Part shown: one piece after another, positions 43,214-53,140 of the stretch
Numbering within the stretch: position 1 is the stretch's first letter
Layout: every line of letters begins with the position of its first letter
Assembly (NCBI RefSeq): GCF_046349115.1
Contig: NZ_JAXMCX010000007.1
Coordinates: forward strand, 1 to 64,000
Length of the DNA: 64,000 bases
Direction: 5' to 3'
From: Methylocystis sp046349115
Lineage (GTDB): Bacteria > Pseudomonadota > Alphaproteobacteria > Rhizobiales > Beijerinckiaceae
Program-made: the position numbers and the translations under genes
The notes under the pieces: model-generated
Database searches by the model: none
What the model saw: the letters and a program-made list of their open reading frames with translations, nothing else
Told to the model about the DNA's origin: nothing

Positions 43214-44119
43214 ATGATCGATCTCCATTCTCATATTCTGCCAGGAATTGACGACGGCGCCCCCGACCTCGAGGTGGCGCTTGAAATGGCGCGGATCGCG
43301 GTCGCCAATGGCGTCGCCGTCCAGGCCTGCACGCCGCATATTTTCCCCGGCCTCTTCGACAATTCAGGACCTCAAATTCGGCGCGCGGCGCAGGAACTGC
43401 AGCGCCATCTGGACGACCGGGGCATTCCGCTGCGGCTGGTGACCGGCGCCGACGTTCATATCGTTCCGAACATGGTCAACGGATTGCAAACGGGCGAAAT
43501 CCTTTCGCTCGCCGACACAAGATATGTGCTGGTCGAACCACCGCATCACGCGGCGCCGCCGAGACTGGAGCACGTTTTCTTCGAATTGCTCGCTGCGGGC
43601 TATGTGCCCATTCTGACGCATCCGGAACGGCTCACCTGGATCGAGACGCGTTATGAGGCTTTCGTTCAATTGTTTCACGCCGGCGTCTGGATGCAGGTCA
43701 CCTCCGGCTCATTGACGGGCGCATTTGGACGACGATCCAAATATTGGGCCGAACGCATGTTGAGCGAGGGGCTGGTGCATATTTTGGCGACCGACGCGCA
43801 TGGCGCGCGCCGCCGGCCGCCCGATCTCGCCGAGGGCCGAGCCGCGGCGGCGAAGCGGCTTGGCGAGGAAGAAGCCGAGCTGCTTGTCTCTCTACGCCCG
43901 CGCGCGATTCTGGAAAACGCCGCGCCGTCCGCCGTGCGCCCGCCCGCCGGCGCCGTATGCAGCAGCCCCGAATTCGGGACGCCGCGCCTTGAAACGGAAA
44001 GTCGTTCCCTCGATCCCCGGTCGCACTGGTTTACCGCGCGACTTGGCCGCAAGCCGAATGCGAAGACCGGTCGTAAGAAGGAGCCCGGCCTTACCGCTTG
44101 GCTTGGACGGTTTTTCTGA
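43214..44119 (+). CDS. CpsB/CapC-type tyrosine-protein phosphatase (PHP fold)
   Basis: A 301-residue metal-dependent phosphatase that acts on polysaccharide-export tyrosine kinases. PHP metal ligands are seen in IDLHSHILPGIDDGA, ACTPHIFPG, PILTHPERLTW and ILATDAHGARRRPPDL. The C-terminal 60 residues are a basic, low-complexity extension beyond the usual 250-residue enzyme. No cognate BY-kinase gene is in the window, but the broken sugar transferase is adjacent, suggesting an exopolysaccharide locus that is being lost or lies mostly elsewhere. Confidence 0.88.
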   Translation: MIDLHSHILPGIDDGAPDLEVALEMARIAVANGVAVQACTPHIFPGLFDNSGPQIRRAAQELQRHLDDRGIPLRLVTGADVHIVPNMVNGLQTGEILSLADTRYVLVEPPHHAAPPRLEHVFFELLAAGYVPILTHPERLTWIETRYEAFVQLFHAGVWMQVTSGSLTGAFGRRSKYWAERMLSEGLVHILATDAHGARRRPPDLAEGRAAAAKRLGEEEAELLVSLRPRAILENAAPSAVRPPAGAVCSSPEFGTPRLETESRSLDPRSHWFTARLGRKPNAKTGRKKEPGLTAWLGRFF

Positions 44120-44139
44120 CCCAAAGAGGCGCTACGCGT

Positions 44140-45567
44140 CTATTCCTCCAGCGCGCCTTCCTCATTGACCGCATGCGCCAGGCCGGCGGTCGCCAATAGG
44201 CCCGCGACGCTCACGGCGACCATCACCGCGACGACGCCGACGAGCCCCCAGGCGTCCTGCAGCTGCGGCACGACGAATGTGCCGAAGGCGGCGCCGATCT
44301 TGGCGCATGACGCCGCAAATCCGCTCGCCGACGCGCGAATCGCGGTCGGAAACAGCGTCGGCGCGAGCGTGAAGGTCGTCGCGTTCGGTCCGGCGTTCAT
44401 CGCGAAATTGAACAGCATGAAGCCGGCGATGACAAAAGCGAGATGAGCCTTCGCGCCATTGTCGGTCATCGCGGCGAACAGTAGGAGCAGCATGCCGAGC
44501 GCCATGCCGCTGAAGCCCGCGACCTGCATGGTGATCCGGCCAAAGCGCGGAACCGCCCAAAGACTGGCGGCAAAGCCGATGATGAGAAAGGCGTCGACGG
44601 CGGCGCTGCCTTCCGCATCGGCGAAATCGGCGGCGATCGCTCCCGCCTTAGCGTCGCTAAGATGCATCGCGCCGAGGATCACGGGCGTGAAGAGGCCGAC
44701 GCCATAAGTCGCGACGTCCATCAGCATCCAGGGCAGGGAGACCAGCATGGTGCGCGCGCGATTGGCCGCGGCGAACAGCGTCAGATAGCCGACGTCCGTT
44801 GCATGTGGCGCCGCATCCAACGACGGCGCGGGAGGAGCGATCGCCTCGGCGCCGATCTTTGCGGGCGCCTCTCCAAATTCGATCGACAGGGTCTTGAGCA
44901 GCGCCGTCGCCTCGATGATGCGGCCCCGAGCCGCCAGCCAGCGCGCGCTTTCCGGCGCCCAGAGGCGCGCAACCAGAAACAGCAGCGCGATCGCGCCGCC
45001 GGCGCCAAACAGCAGCCGCCAGTCTTCCGTCGACGGCCGCAGCTTCAAAATCGCCAGGCCCGCGAGCGCCGCGGCCGCCATGCCGACCGATTGCAGCGAA
45101 ATCGTAGCGACGGTCATTCGGTTGCGCGCCTTGCGCGGCATGAGCTCCGACACATAGGCGCCGCTCGTCGGAAAATCGATGCCGACGCCGACGCCGAGAA
45201 GAAACTGCGAGAGCAGGATGAATCTAGCGTTCGGCGCCAGCGCGCCGATCGAGCAGGCGAGCGCGATGATCGCCATGTCGGCGATGAAGATGCGTTTGCG
45301 GCCGAATCTGTCGGCGCCCAAGCCGCCGATCGCCGAACCCAACACCGCGCCAAGCACCAGCGCCGAGCCGACAAGGCCGACGAACAGCGCGCTGATCGTG
45401 AATTCGCCTTTGAGCAGCGGCAGCGCGACGCCGAGCGCCGACACCGAAAAGCCGTCAAGAAAGGCGCCGCCGCTCGCGGCGAGCCAATAGGCATAATGGC
45501 GCCATGTCATCGGCGCTTCGTCGAGCGCCGAAAAAACCGAAGCGGCGCGCGCCGATGCGGCTGTCAC
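44140..45567 (-). CDS. MFS transporter, sugar-porter-like
   Basis: A 475-residue carrier with about twelve membrane helices. The A-motif GGLGADRFGRKRIFIADM lies between helices 2 and 3, PTSGAYVSELMPRKARNR after helix 4, WAPESARWLAARGRIIEA at the central loop, and LFPTAIRASASGFAA near helix 10. These are marks of the metabolite/sugar H+ symporter families. GTG at 45567 overlaps the ppk2 stop (GTGA); ATG at 45510 (MTWRHYAYW) is the main alternative. Substrate unknown. Confidence 0.87.
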   Translation of the reverse strand: MTAASARAASVFSALDEAPMTWRHYAYWLAASGGAFLDGFSVSALGVALPLLKGEFTISALFVGLVGSALVLGAVLGSAIGGLGADRFGRKRIFIADMAIIALACSIGALAPNARFILLSQFLLGVGVGIDFPTSGAYVSELMPRKARNRMTVATISLQSVGMAAAALAGLAILKLRPSTEDWRLLFGAGGAIALLFLVARLWAPESARWLAARGRIIEATALLKTLSIEFGEAPAKIGAEAIAPPAPSLDAAPHATDVGYLTLFAAANRARTMLVSLPWMLMDVATYGVGLFTPVILGAMHLSDAKAGAIAADFADAEGSAAVDAFLIIGFAASLWAVPRFGRITMQVAGFSGMALGMLLLLFAAMTDNGAKAHLAFVIAGFMLFNFAMNAGPNATTFTLAPTLFPTAIRASASGFAASCAKIGAAFGTFVVPQLQDAWGLVGVVAVMVAVSVAGLLATAGLAHAVNEEGALEE

Positions 45568-46418
45568 CGCGCCTTGCTCCCTTTCTCTTCGCTTTTGGCC
45601 TGATGATAAAGTTTGCGAATCTGTTCGATGTCGACGGTCGGCTTCGGCATTTTCAAATCGAGATTGTCGAGGGTGTCGGCGATGACGCTCGACACCGCCA
45701 GATTGCGAAACCATTTGTGATTCGACGGGATCACAAACCAGGGCGCATGTTCGGTCGAGCAGCGCGACAGAGCGGCTTCAAAAGCCTTGATGTAATCATC
45801 CCATTTCTCGCGCTCGGAATAATCGCTGTCGCTGATCTTCCACTGATGCGCGGGATCGTCGAGCCGCTCCTTGAAGCGCTTGAGCTGCTCCTCCTTCGAA
45901 ATATAGAGAAAAAATTTCAAGATTGTCGTCTTGTTCTCGACAGTGAGCAGTCTCTCCCAATCATTGATGAAGTCGTAGCGCGGCTTCCAGACGTCCTTTG
46001 GCGCGAGTTTGTGCACGCGCACGACGAGCACGTCTTCGTAATGCGAACGATTGAAGATCGACACATAGCCGCGCTGCGGCGCATGCGGATGAACGCGCCA
46101 AAGGAAATCATGCTCCTGCTCTTCTGGCGTCGGCTGCTTGAACCCCGTCACTTGCACGCCCTGCGGGTCCATGGCGCTGATGACATGCCAGCAGGTGCCG
46201 TCCTTGCCGGCGCTGTCGATGCCCTGCAAGACGATCAGCAGCGAATGAGTGCGGTCGGCGTAGAGTTTGCGCTGCAGTTCGGTGATGCGCGCCAGATTGC
46301 CCTGCAGCTCCTGCGCCGCTTCCGCGCCATCGGCGAAATCGCCATGGAAGTCTGGATCGATCGACCCTAGATCGACATCCGAGCCTGGTTCGACCCGGAA
46401 TTTCTTTAAAAATTTCAT
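45564..46418 (-). CDS. ppk2: Polyphosphate kinase 2
   Basis: A 284-residue nucleotide kinase that moves phosphate between polyphosphate and nucleoside di- or monophosphates. Walker A QGIDSAGKDGT lies at 65-75. Other PPK2 motifs are FNRSHYEDVLVVRVH, then KFFLYISKEEQLKRF, and RDDDRMWK-like ISDSDYSEREKWDDY. APWFVIPSNHKWFRN is also conserved. GGAGG is nine bases before the ATG at 46418. The single catalytic domain is intact; ADP versus AMP preference is not decided. It lies between the P-type ATPase and MFS genes on one strand. Confidence 0.92.
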   Translation of the reverse strand: MKFLKKFRVEPGSDVDLGSIDPDFHGDFADGAEAAQELQGNLARITELQRKLYADRTHSLLIVLQGIDSAGKDGTCWHVISAMDPQGVQVTGFKQPTPEEQEHDFLWRVHPHAPQRGYVSIFNRSHYEDVLVVRVHKLAPKDVWKPRYDFINDWERLLTVENKTTILKFFLYISKEEQLKRFKERLDDPAHQWKISDSDYSEREKWDDYIKAFEAALSRCSTEHAPWFVIPSNHKWFRNLAVSSVIADTLDNLDLKMPKPTVDIEQIRKLYHQAKSEEKGSKAR

Positions 46419-46450
46419 TCGCGCCGCCTCCTTCGTCCCGTCGCTCTCCA

Positions 46451-49012
46451 TCAACCGGCGAGAGAGACGCCGCTGGCCGTCAAGTCTTTCTCGCGCTTGT
46501 CCGCCAGACGCCAATAGATGGTCTTTACGATTTCCGCCGCCACAACCCAGAGCAAACAATAGAGCCACACGCCGACGATCGCCGCGCCGGGAACGGCGTC
46601 GACGCCGACCCCGTAGAGACAGAGCAGCACCGCCGCGACCTGAGTCGCCGCGATCGCCCAGAACAATCTCGCGCTCGGATAGGGCGGGGCAAAAATCAAA
46701 TTCTTGGTGCGCACGCTGAACAGCAGCAGATGGCCGCCGACGGCGAGCTGCAGGAACAGCAGTGTCTGCAGCTGGCCGGGATCGATCCCGATGATCGACT
46801 GCAGCGAATCGTCGAGCATCCAGCGCATGCCGATCAGCAGAAAGCCGAAAGTCTCGGCGACCGCGAGCAGCCCCATCAGCGACGCGAAAATGAAGATGCG
46901 ATGCATGTCCCATCTGACCGGCCGCGGCGCGACCGGGACGTTGTCATAGGCGATGGTCATGATCGGAATGTCGTCGAGAAGGGCGAGCGCGACGATCATG
47001 ATCGCGGTCAGCGGCTGAAACTCCAGAAACACGATCGAGGCGACGACGACGATCATAATGTCGAGCGTCATCGCGATGCGATAGTGGATATAGCTTTCGA
47101 TGCGCTGGAAAATCTGGCGCGACACGCGGATCGCGTTGACGATGGTGGACAGCCCCGGCGCCGTGAGGATCAGCGCCGCTGCGCTGCGCGCGGCGTCAGT
47201 CGCGCCGCTGACGGCGATGCCGCAATCCGCCTGTTTGAGCGCCGGCGCGTCATTGACGCCATCGCCGGTCATCGCGACGATATGGCCCACGGACTGGAGC
47301 GCTTTGACGATCTCATATTTATGCTCGGGAAACACTCGGCCGAAGCCGTCGGCCCGCTCCACCGTTTCGACGACGCTGCGCGACAAGGATTCGGCCTTCG
47401 CGCCGTTTTTGAAGACGTCGCTGGCGACGAGAAGATGCGCGCCCATGCCAAGCTGGGCGGCGATCTCATCGCCGATGGCGACGTCGTCGCCGGTCACCAT
47501 CTTGACGTTGAGGCCAAGCGCGCGCGCTTCGGCGATCGTCGCCCTGGCGTCGGCGCGCGGCGGATCCATGAGCGAGATCAGACCGACGAGCGACCATCTG
47601 GCGCCGTCTTCCGACATGGCGACGCCGAGCGCGCGCTGGCCCTTGGCGGCGAGCGCCGTCACCTCGTTTTGATAGCGTTGCAGCGTTTGCGAATCGGGCC
47701 GCACCAGCGCTGAAATCGCCTGCGGCGCGCCTTTCGCGTAATGGCGGACGCCGCCAGCGGCGTCGCCCATCGTCGAGATCGTGCGCTTGCTGACCGGGTC
47801 GAACGGCGTAAAGGCCTTCTGCTTAAAACCGTCGAGCGAATCATGCGCCGGCAGCGCCGCCATCACCGCGAGATCGATGGCGTCGTCGCTGCTTCTTTGA
47901 GTCGCCAGCGCGGCGAAGAGCAGCACGTCGTCACTCTTGAAGGCGCCAAAGGGAAGGGCGTTTTGCACCGTGAGCCGGTTCATGGTCAGCGTGCCGGTCT
48001 TGTCGCTGCACAGCACGTCGACTCCGGCAAGTTCCTCGATCGCGTTGAGGCGCGACACGATGGCCTTCTGCAAGGAGAGCGCATAGGCGCCGATCGCCAT
48101 GGTCACCGACATGACCGCCGGCAACGCGACGGGGATCGAGGCGATCAGCAGCACCAGAACATATTGGGCGATCGAGCCGACCCGGTCCCAGCGCCAGATA
48201 TCTGGCGCGATGACTTCGCGATAAAGCTGCGCGCCGACGAGAACCAGCGCCAGCAGGAAGGCGAGCAGCAGCAGAAAATCGCCGACCTCGGTCACCGCGC
48301 GCTGCGAATGCGAAACCGCGCCGGCGGCGCCGACGAGCTTCGCGGTGCGGCCGAAGAAGGTGCGATCGCCCGTCGCCGTCACCACGCCGGTCATCGCGCC
48401 CTGTTTGGCGATGGCGCCGGAATAGGCGTCGTCGCCAATCTTCTTGGAGACCGGCAGCGATTCGCCGGTGAGCGCCGCCTGATCGCAGCTCAGATAGTCG
48501 CCTTCGATGAGCAAGAGATCCGCCGGGACGATCTGGCCCGCCGCGACGCTGACGATATCGCCCGGCGTCAATTCGGCGGCGGCGATCGTCGTCCAGGCGC
48601 CGTCGCGCATCACGCGCGCGCGCGGCGCGAGATTTTTCTTCAGCGCCGCAAGCGCATTCGCGGCCTTGTTGTCCTGCCAGAAGCCGACGACGGCGTTATA
48701 GACGAGCAGCCCGGTGACGACGCCGAAATCCGGCCAGTCCTGGCGCAGGCCGGAAATCACCGCGGCGGCTTCGATGAGGAAGGGCAGCGGTCCCCAGAAA
48801 TATTTCAGCAGACGGCGCCATTTGCTTTCGGTCCTGTCCTCGATCGCGTTGCCGCCATATTCGGCGAGCCGACGCGCCGCTTCGGCCGAGGTCAGGCCGT
48901 GCTCGGTGGTTTTCAGCGCCTCCAGTCGTTGCGCGATCTTCGTCTGCGCCGGATCGAGGGAAAACACTGGCGAAGATTGGCCTGCCGTCGAATTCGCGCT
49001 GACGTCCGGCAT
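46451..49012 (-). CDS. Plasma-membrane H+-ATPase, P-type class IIIA
   Basis: An 853-residue ion pump. TGES of the actuator lies at 182-185, the phosphorylated Asp is D337 in CSDKTGTLTMN, and VTGDDVAIGDEIAAQLGM and MTGDGVNDAPALKQADCGIA form the nucleotide/hinge region. LIASIPVALPAVMSVTMAIG in helix 4 and the short N-terminal domain match proton-exporting ATPases of plants, fungi and a minority of bacteria. It would extrude protons at ATP cost. Located 32 bases upstream of ppk2 and probably co-transcribed. Confidence 0.93.
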   Translation of the reverse strand: MPDVSANSTAGQSSPVFSLDPAQTKIAQRLEALKTTEHGLTSAEAARRLAEYGGNAIEDRTESKWRRLLKYFWGPLPFLIEAAAVISGLRQDWPDFGVVTGLLVYNAVVGFWQDNKAANALAALKKNLAPRARVMRDGAWTTIAAAELTPGDIVSVAAGQIVPADLLLIEGDYLSCDQAALTGESLPVSKKIGDDAYSGAIAKQGAMTGVVTATGDRTFFGRTAKLVGAAGAVSHSQRAVTEVGDFLLLLAFLLALVLVGAQLYREVIAPDIWRWDRVGSIAQYVLVLLIASIPVALPAVMSVTMAIGAYALSLQKAIVSRLNAIEELAGVDVLCSDKTGTLTMNRLTVQNALPFGAFKSDDVLLFAALATQRSSDDAIDLAVMAALPAHDSLDGFKQKAFTPFDPVSKRTISTMGDAAGGVRHYAKGAPQAISALVRPDSQTLQRYQNEVTALAAKGQRALGVAMSEDGARWSLVGLISLMDPPRADARATIAEARALGLNVKMVTGDDVAIGDEIAAQLGMGAHLLVASDVFKNGAKAESLSRSVVETVERADGFGRVFPEHKYEIVKALQSVGHIVAMTGDGVNDAPALKQADCGIAVSGATDAARSAAALILTAPGLSTIVNAIRVSRQIFQRIESYIHYRIAMTLDIMIVVVASIVFLEFQPLTAIMIVALALLDDIPIMTIAYDNVPVAPRPVRWDMHRIFIFASLMGLLAVAETFGFLLIGMRWMLDDSLQSIIGIDPGQLQTLLFLQLAVGGHLLLFSVRTKNLIFAPPYPSARLFWAIAATQVAAVLLCLYGVGVDAVPGAAIVGVWLYCLLWVVAAEIVKTIYWRLADKREKDLTASGVSLAG

Positions 49013-49132
49013 GCTTTCTCTCCCATATCATCCGCATCGAAATATCCGGATCGGATGTTAGGGCGCGATCCGGCGCTCGCCAATAGCGCCGCCACAATGG
49101 CGCGCGCTGAGTCACAGCTGATCTCGCGCAGC

Positions 49133-50323
49133 CTATTCGGCGGCCGTGCAGGCGACGCCATCGTCCGACGCGCCGGCGATATTGTCCTTGACGATCTTCT
49201 CGGCGCGCGCCTTCGCATCCGCGAGATCCTTGTCATAGACATTGGTCAGATATTCATTCGCCGTGGTCTTCACGATTGACTGATTGGGCGACTGCAGCGG
49301 CCCGGATACGTCGATCGAGGCGACCGTGGAGAGGCCGGGACGCAAGGGCTGCTTCTCGAGCTCATCCGCCCTCAAGGCGATTCGCACCGGAACGCGCTGC
49401 ACGATTCGAATGAAATTGCCGACGGCGTTATCGGGAGGAAGCGTCGCGAAGACAGCCCCGGAGCCGGGAACGAGTCCAACCACTTCTCCGTGGTAGACCT
49501 GTTTCGATCCGTAGAGATCAACCGTGATGAGCGCCGGCTGCCCGGGACGCACCCTGGCCATTCGGTTTTCCCAAAGATTCGCTTCGACCCAGAGATGATC
49601 GAGCGGCACGATGTCGAGAATCGCGTCGCCGGGGCGCACCCTCTCGCCGACCTGGACGCGTCGTTTGGCGACATAGCCGCTCGCCGGCGCGCGGATGTTC
49701 TGGCGCGCGAATTCAATATAGGCGTCATTATATCTGGCTTTAGCGGCCTCGATGTCGGGATGGTTCATGCGGGTCACGCCGCCGACCCGCGCCTCGACCG
49801 CCTGATATTCCGCCTGCGCCTCGCGCAGATCGGCTTCCTGCGCGGCGAGTTGATCTTCCGCGTTCTGCAGCACCTGCCGCGACGACGCGCCGCTCGCCGC
49901 CGCCTGCCTATATCTTGCGAGATCATGCCGCGTCCTGTCCCGAATCGCGGCGCGCGAAATGACCTTCTGGCAGATCTGGCGACGCGACGCGTATAGCGCT
50001 CCGACGGCGCGGACGGCGCGGCCGAGTTCGGCTTCGGCCTGCGCCAGCGCCGCTTTGGCGCGCTGCCCATCGAGACGCACGAGCGCTTCGCCTCTCCGCA
50101 CATTCTGGGTTTCTTCCGCGAGAACCGCGGCGACCACTCCCGTCGCGTCCGCTTGCACCGGAATGATGTTGCCGGCGACATAGGCGTTGTCCGTCGTCAC
50201 CCAGTCGCGCCCATAAAACAACCATTGCAACAGCGCGATCGCAGCGCCGATCGCGGCCGCCGCGATGACGATCTTGAGCAGAAATTCCCTGCGGGAACGG
50301 ATGGTTTTGCGGGAAAGCGGCAT
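49133..50323 (-). CDS. EmrA/HlyD-type membrane fusion protein
   Basis: A 396-residue periplasmic adaptor with one N-terminal membrane anchor (KIVIAAAAIGAAIALLQWLF). EmrA hallmarks follow: DWVTTDNAYVAGNIIPVQAD, a long helical hairpin (about 90-215), then QNIRAPASGYVAKRRVQVGE and VEANLWENRMARVRPGQPA. It normally bridges a DHA2-type MFS pump and an outer-membrane channel. The channel gene is just upstream, but no such pump follows; the next gene is a P-type ATPase. Substrate unknown. Confidence 0.9.
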   Translation of the reverse strand: MPLSRKTIRSRREFLLKIVIAAAAIGAAIALLQWLFYGRDWVTTDNAYVAGNIIPVQADATGVVAAVLAEETQNVRRGEALVRLDGQRAKAALAQAEAELGRAVRAVGALYASRRQICQKVISRAAIRDRTRHDLARYRQAAASGASSRQVLQNAEDQLAAQEADLREAQAEYQAVEARVGGVTRMNHPDIEAAKARYNDAYIEFARQNIRAPASGYVAKRRVQVGERVRPGDAILDIVPLDHLWVEANLWENRMARVRPGQPALITVDLYGSKQVYHGEVVGLVPGSGAVFATLPPDNAVGNFIRIVQRVPVRIALRADELEKQPLRPGLSTVASIDVSGPLQSPNQSIVKTTANEYLTNVYDKDLADAKARAEKIVKDNIAGASDDGVACTAAE

Positions 50324-50372
50324 CGACCGGGTTCGCGTTCTTCTCTCTAAGCGAGGCTACAAGGCGAGGCGC

Positions 50373-51998
50373 TCAGCCGCCGCCAAGCGATTGGATCGCC
50401 TCGACGGCCGGCGTCAACGGGTCGGCCTCTGGCGCGGGCTTCGGCGCGTCGACCGGCGGACCGCCGGCATAGCCGCCGCCGAGCGCCTGATAAAGGTCCA
50501 CGGCGGCGATGAGCCGGTCGCCTTCGAGCGCACGTTGCGCGAAGCCCGATTCGAGGAGATCGGCGCGCTCGGCGACGATTTCGCGGCGGTCCTTCAGCCC
50601 GTCGCGCAGGCGGGTTTGCGCAAGGTCGTATTGGGTGCGCGCCACCCGCAGAAAGCGGCTCTGCGCCTCATATTCGGCGCAGGCGCGCTTGAGATTGGCG
50701 CTGGCGTCGGCAACCTGCTGCGCCGCCTGCAGCAGCGTCTCATTGTAGGAATCGACCGCCTGATCGAAATCGGCGCGCTGCGCCTCGAGATTGCCGCTGA
50801 GCCTGCCGCCCTGGAAGATGGGGAGGCGCAGTCCGGGCGAGGCGGCGTAGCCGATCGCCGAAGGCGTGAAGAGATAGCCGGCGAGCTTGCTGATTTTCGT
50901 CGATGTCACCGAGGCCTCGAAGCCGCCGGTGATCGCAAGGTCGACGGAGGGCAGAAACAGCGTCTTGGCGACGTGAATGCGGGCCGCCGCCGCCTCGGCG
51001 CGGCGCAGGGCGGCGGCGAGATCGGGGCGATGGACGAGCAGTTCGACGGGCAGGCTGCGCGGCAGCGGCGGCGCAGCCGGCGCCGGCGCGCCTCGGCCGG
51101 CGTAGAGGTTGCGCGTCGCGTCGGGTCCTTCGCCGATGAGACGCGCGAGCGCGTTCTTCTGCAGCGCGACGAGCGCTTCGGCGGCGGCTTCGCGCCTCAC
51201 GGCGTTCTCGAATTCGGCGCGGGCGGTCTGCACGCCGTCCAATGAGTCGAGACCGGTATGAAAACGGGTTTCCGCAAGCGACACCAGATCGCGCCGTAGC
51301 CGCGTCAGGGCTCTCGCCACGTCGAGCTGGCGCGCCGCGGCGTAGCCGCGCAGATAGGCGCGCGCGACCGAGGCGGTCAGCAGCAGGCGCGCCTGTTCGA
51401 GTTCGGCTTCCTGCGCCGCCGATTCGCCGATCGCCGCGTCGAGCAGCGCCCGGTTCTTCTGCCAAAAATCGAACTCATAGGTCAGCGCCAGCGGATTGAT
51501 GAAGGCCATGGTCTTCTCCAATCCGCCCTGCGCCGGATTATAAGAAGCCACGACGCCATGCAGCGGATTGCGCGACTGCCGCATGCCGAAGGTCGCCTGA
51601 ACCTCCGGCAGAAGCCTTGCGCCGGCGACCTGCACAAGCGCATCGGCGCTGCGCAGCGAATCTTCCGCCTTCCTCAGGCTCTGATTGTCGCGTAGCGCCT
51701 TGTCGATGACGCCGTCGAGCTCGGCGCTGCGGAAGGCGCGCCACCATTCTTCGCGCGGCCAGGCGCTTGCGTCGGCGACTTTGAGCCCGGACCTGGCGAG
51801 CGTGCGCTCCATGGCCGGCGCGTCGAGAAATTGCGCGCGTTCATCTTGCCCCGTCGGCGCGCAGCCGCCGAGAATGAGCGCCATAGGGAGTCCGCAGACG
51901 AGATTTTTGCGCCGCGCGCCGAAACGTCGGGCGACGACCGACCCGCGACTCGGGCGCAAGCCGGAAGGCGCACGACGGTCTGCGGGCTCTTGTTGCAA
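50373..51998 (-). CDS. Outer-membrane efflux factor lipoprotein (NodT/OprM type)
   Basis: A TolC-like channel of about 541 residues. The TTG at 51998 has AGGAG seven bases upstream; an earlier TTG (52022) and a later ATG just before the lipobox are alternatives. Lipobox LGGC follows a basic n-region. Two OEP repeats are clear: ALRDNQSLRKAEDSLRSADA and PVELLVHRPDLAAALRRAEA with EYEAQSRFLRVARTQYDLAQ. It ends Gly/Pro-rich. It forms an operon with the EmrA-like gene 49 bases downstream. Confidence 0.88.
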   Translation of the reverse strand: MQQEPADRRAPSGLRPSRGSVVARRFGARRKNLVCGLPMALILGGCAPTGQDERAQFLDAPAMERTLARSGLKVADASAWPREEWWRAFRSAELDGVIDKALRDNQSLRKAEDSLRSADALVQVAGARLLPEVQATFGMRQSRNPLHGVVASYNPAQGGLEKTMAFINPLALTYEFDFWQKNRALLDAAIGESAAQEAELEQARLLLTASVARAYLRGYAAARQLDVARALTRLRRDLVSLAETRFHTGLDSLDGVQTARAEFENAVRREAAAEALVALQKNALARLIGEGPDATRNLYAGRGAPAPAAPPLPRSLPVELLVHRPDLAAALRRAEAAAARIHVAKTLFLPSVDLAITGGFEASVTSTKISKLAGYLFTPSAIGYAASPGLRLPIFQGGRLSGNLEAQRADFDQAVDSYNETLLQAAQQVADASANLKRACAEYEAQSRFLRVARTQYDLAQTRLRDGLKDRREIVAERADLLESGFAQRALEGDRLIAAVDLYQALGGGYAGGPPVDAPKPAPEADPLTPAVEAIQSLGGG

Positions 51999-52156
51999 GA
52001 GGACACTCCTACCCTGCGCCAACGGTCGGCAAACGCGGCGGCGAGCTCGTAGGAGTCATCAGCCTTTCGGCGGTTATCGGGGGAACCCCATCCCCATCCT
52101 CTTAAACCTTAGTTTACCAAAGCTGCGCCGGTCAATAAGTCCAGACCGCGCCCGCG

Positions 52157-53140
52157 CTATCCCCACAGATTTGCGTCGGGAGGCATGAGGGTCGATCCCT
52201 CGTAGAGCAGTCCCGGAACGCGATCGCGGGCGAGAAGCAGCGGTCCGTCGAGATCGACGAAGGACGCGAGCTGCCCCACGAGCGCGGCCGGCGCCATGGC
52301 GAGAGAGGTCCCCACCATGCAGCCGGCCATGATCGAAAAGCCCATCTCCCGCGCCACGCGCGCAAGGGCCAGCGCTTCGGTCAGCCCGCCGGTCTTGTCG
52401 AGCTTGACGTTGACCGCGTCGTAGCGGCCCTTCAGCGACGCGAGCGAGGCGCGGTCATGCACGCTTTCGTCGGCGCAGATCGGCACGACATGCGTAAGGC
52501 GTGCGAGCGCTTCGTCGCGGCCGGCCGGCAGCGGCTGCTCGACGAGCGCGACGCCGTAATCGGCGCAGACGGCGAGCCGGCGGGCGAGCGACTCCTCGTC
52601 CCATGATTCATTGGCGTCAACAATCAGGGTCGAATCGGGCGCTCCAGCGCGCACCGCCGCGAGCCGCGCTTCGTCGCCTTCTCCGGCAAGCTTGATCTTC
52701 AACAGCGGCCGATCGGCCGCCTTCGCCGCAGCGGCTCGCATCTCGTCGGGCGCGCCGACCGAAATCGTATAGGCGGTCACCAGCGGCGAAAGCCTTTCGA
52801 ATCCGGCGGCGACGTAAGCCGCCATCCCAGAAAGCTTGGCCTCCAGGTCCCAGAGCGCGCAGTCGAGCGCATTGCGCGCCGCGCCGGCCGGCAGGAGAAG
52901 CTGCAAATCCGCCCGGCCGGCCCCGGCCTCCAGCGCGTCGCGCGCGGTCTCGATCGTCGCGATGACGCTGTCGACGCTTTCGCCATAGCGGGCGTAGGGC
53001 ACGCATTCGCCCCGCCCGACGCCGCGAGCTTCGGTCAAAGTCGCGGTCACCACCACAGCCTCGGTCTTCGCCCCGCGCGAAATCACGAAGCGGCCGGCGA
53101 TCGGATAAGTCTCTATGGCTACGGATAATTTTCGCGTCAA
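52157..53140 (-). CDS. Dipeptide (L-Ala-D/L-Glu-type) epimerase, enolase superfamily
   Basis: A 327-residue enzyme. The catalytic set is complete: KIK with K148/K150, metal ligands D175 (VDANESW), E201 (VEQPLP) and D224 (CADES), and the lysine of NVKLDKTGG. This arrangement matches dipeptide epimerases such as YcjG/YkfB, which convert L-Ala-D-Glu from peptidoglycan turnover. It starts with TTG at 53140, preceded by GGAGAG. Single gene; the exact dipeptide preference is unresolved. Confidence 0.87.
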   Translation of the reverse strand: MTRKLSVAIETYPIAGRFVISRGAKTEAVVVTATLTEARGVGRGECVPYARYGESVDSVIATIETARDALEAGAGRADLQLLLPAGAARNALDCALWDLEAKLSGMAAYVAAGFERLSPLVTAYTISVGAPDEMRAAAAKAADRPLLKIKLAGEGDEARLAAVRAGAPDSTLIVDANESWDEESLARRLAVCADYGVALVEQPLPAGRDEALARLTHVVPICADESVHDRASLASLKGRYDAVNVKLDKTGGLTEALALARVAREMGFSIMAGCMVGTSLAMAPAALVGQLASFVDLDGPLLLARDRVPGLLYEGSTLMPPDANLWG

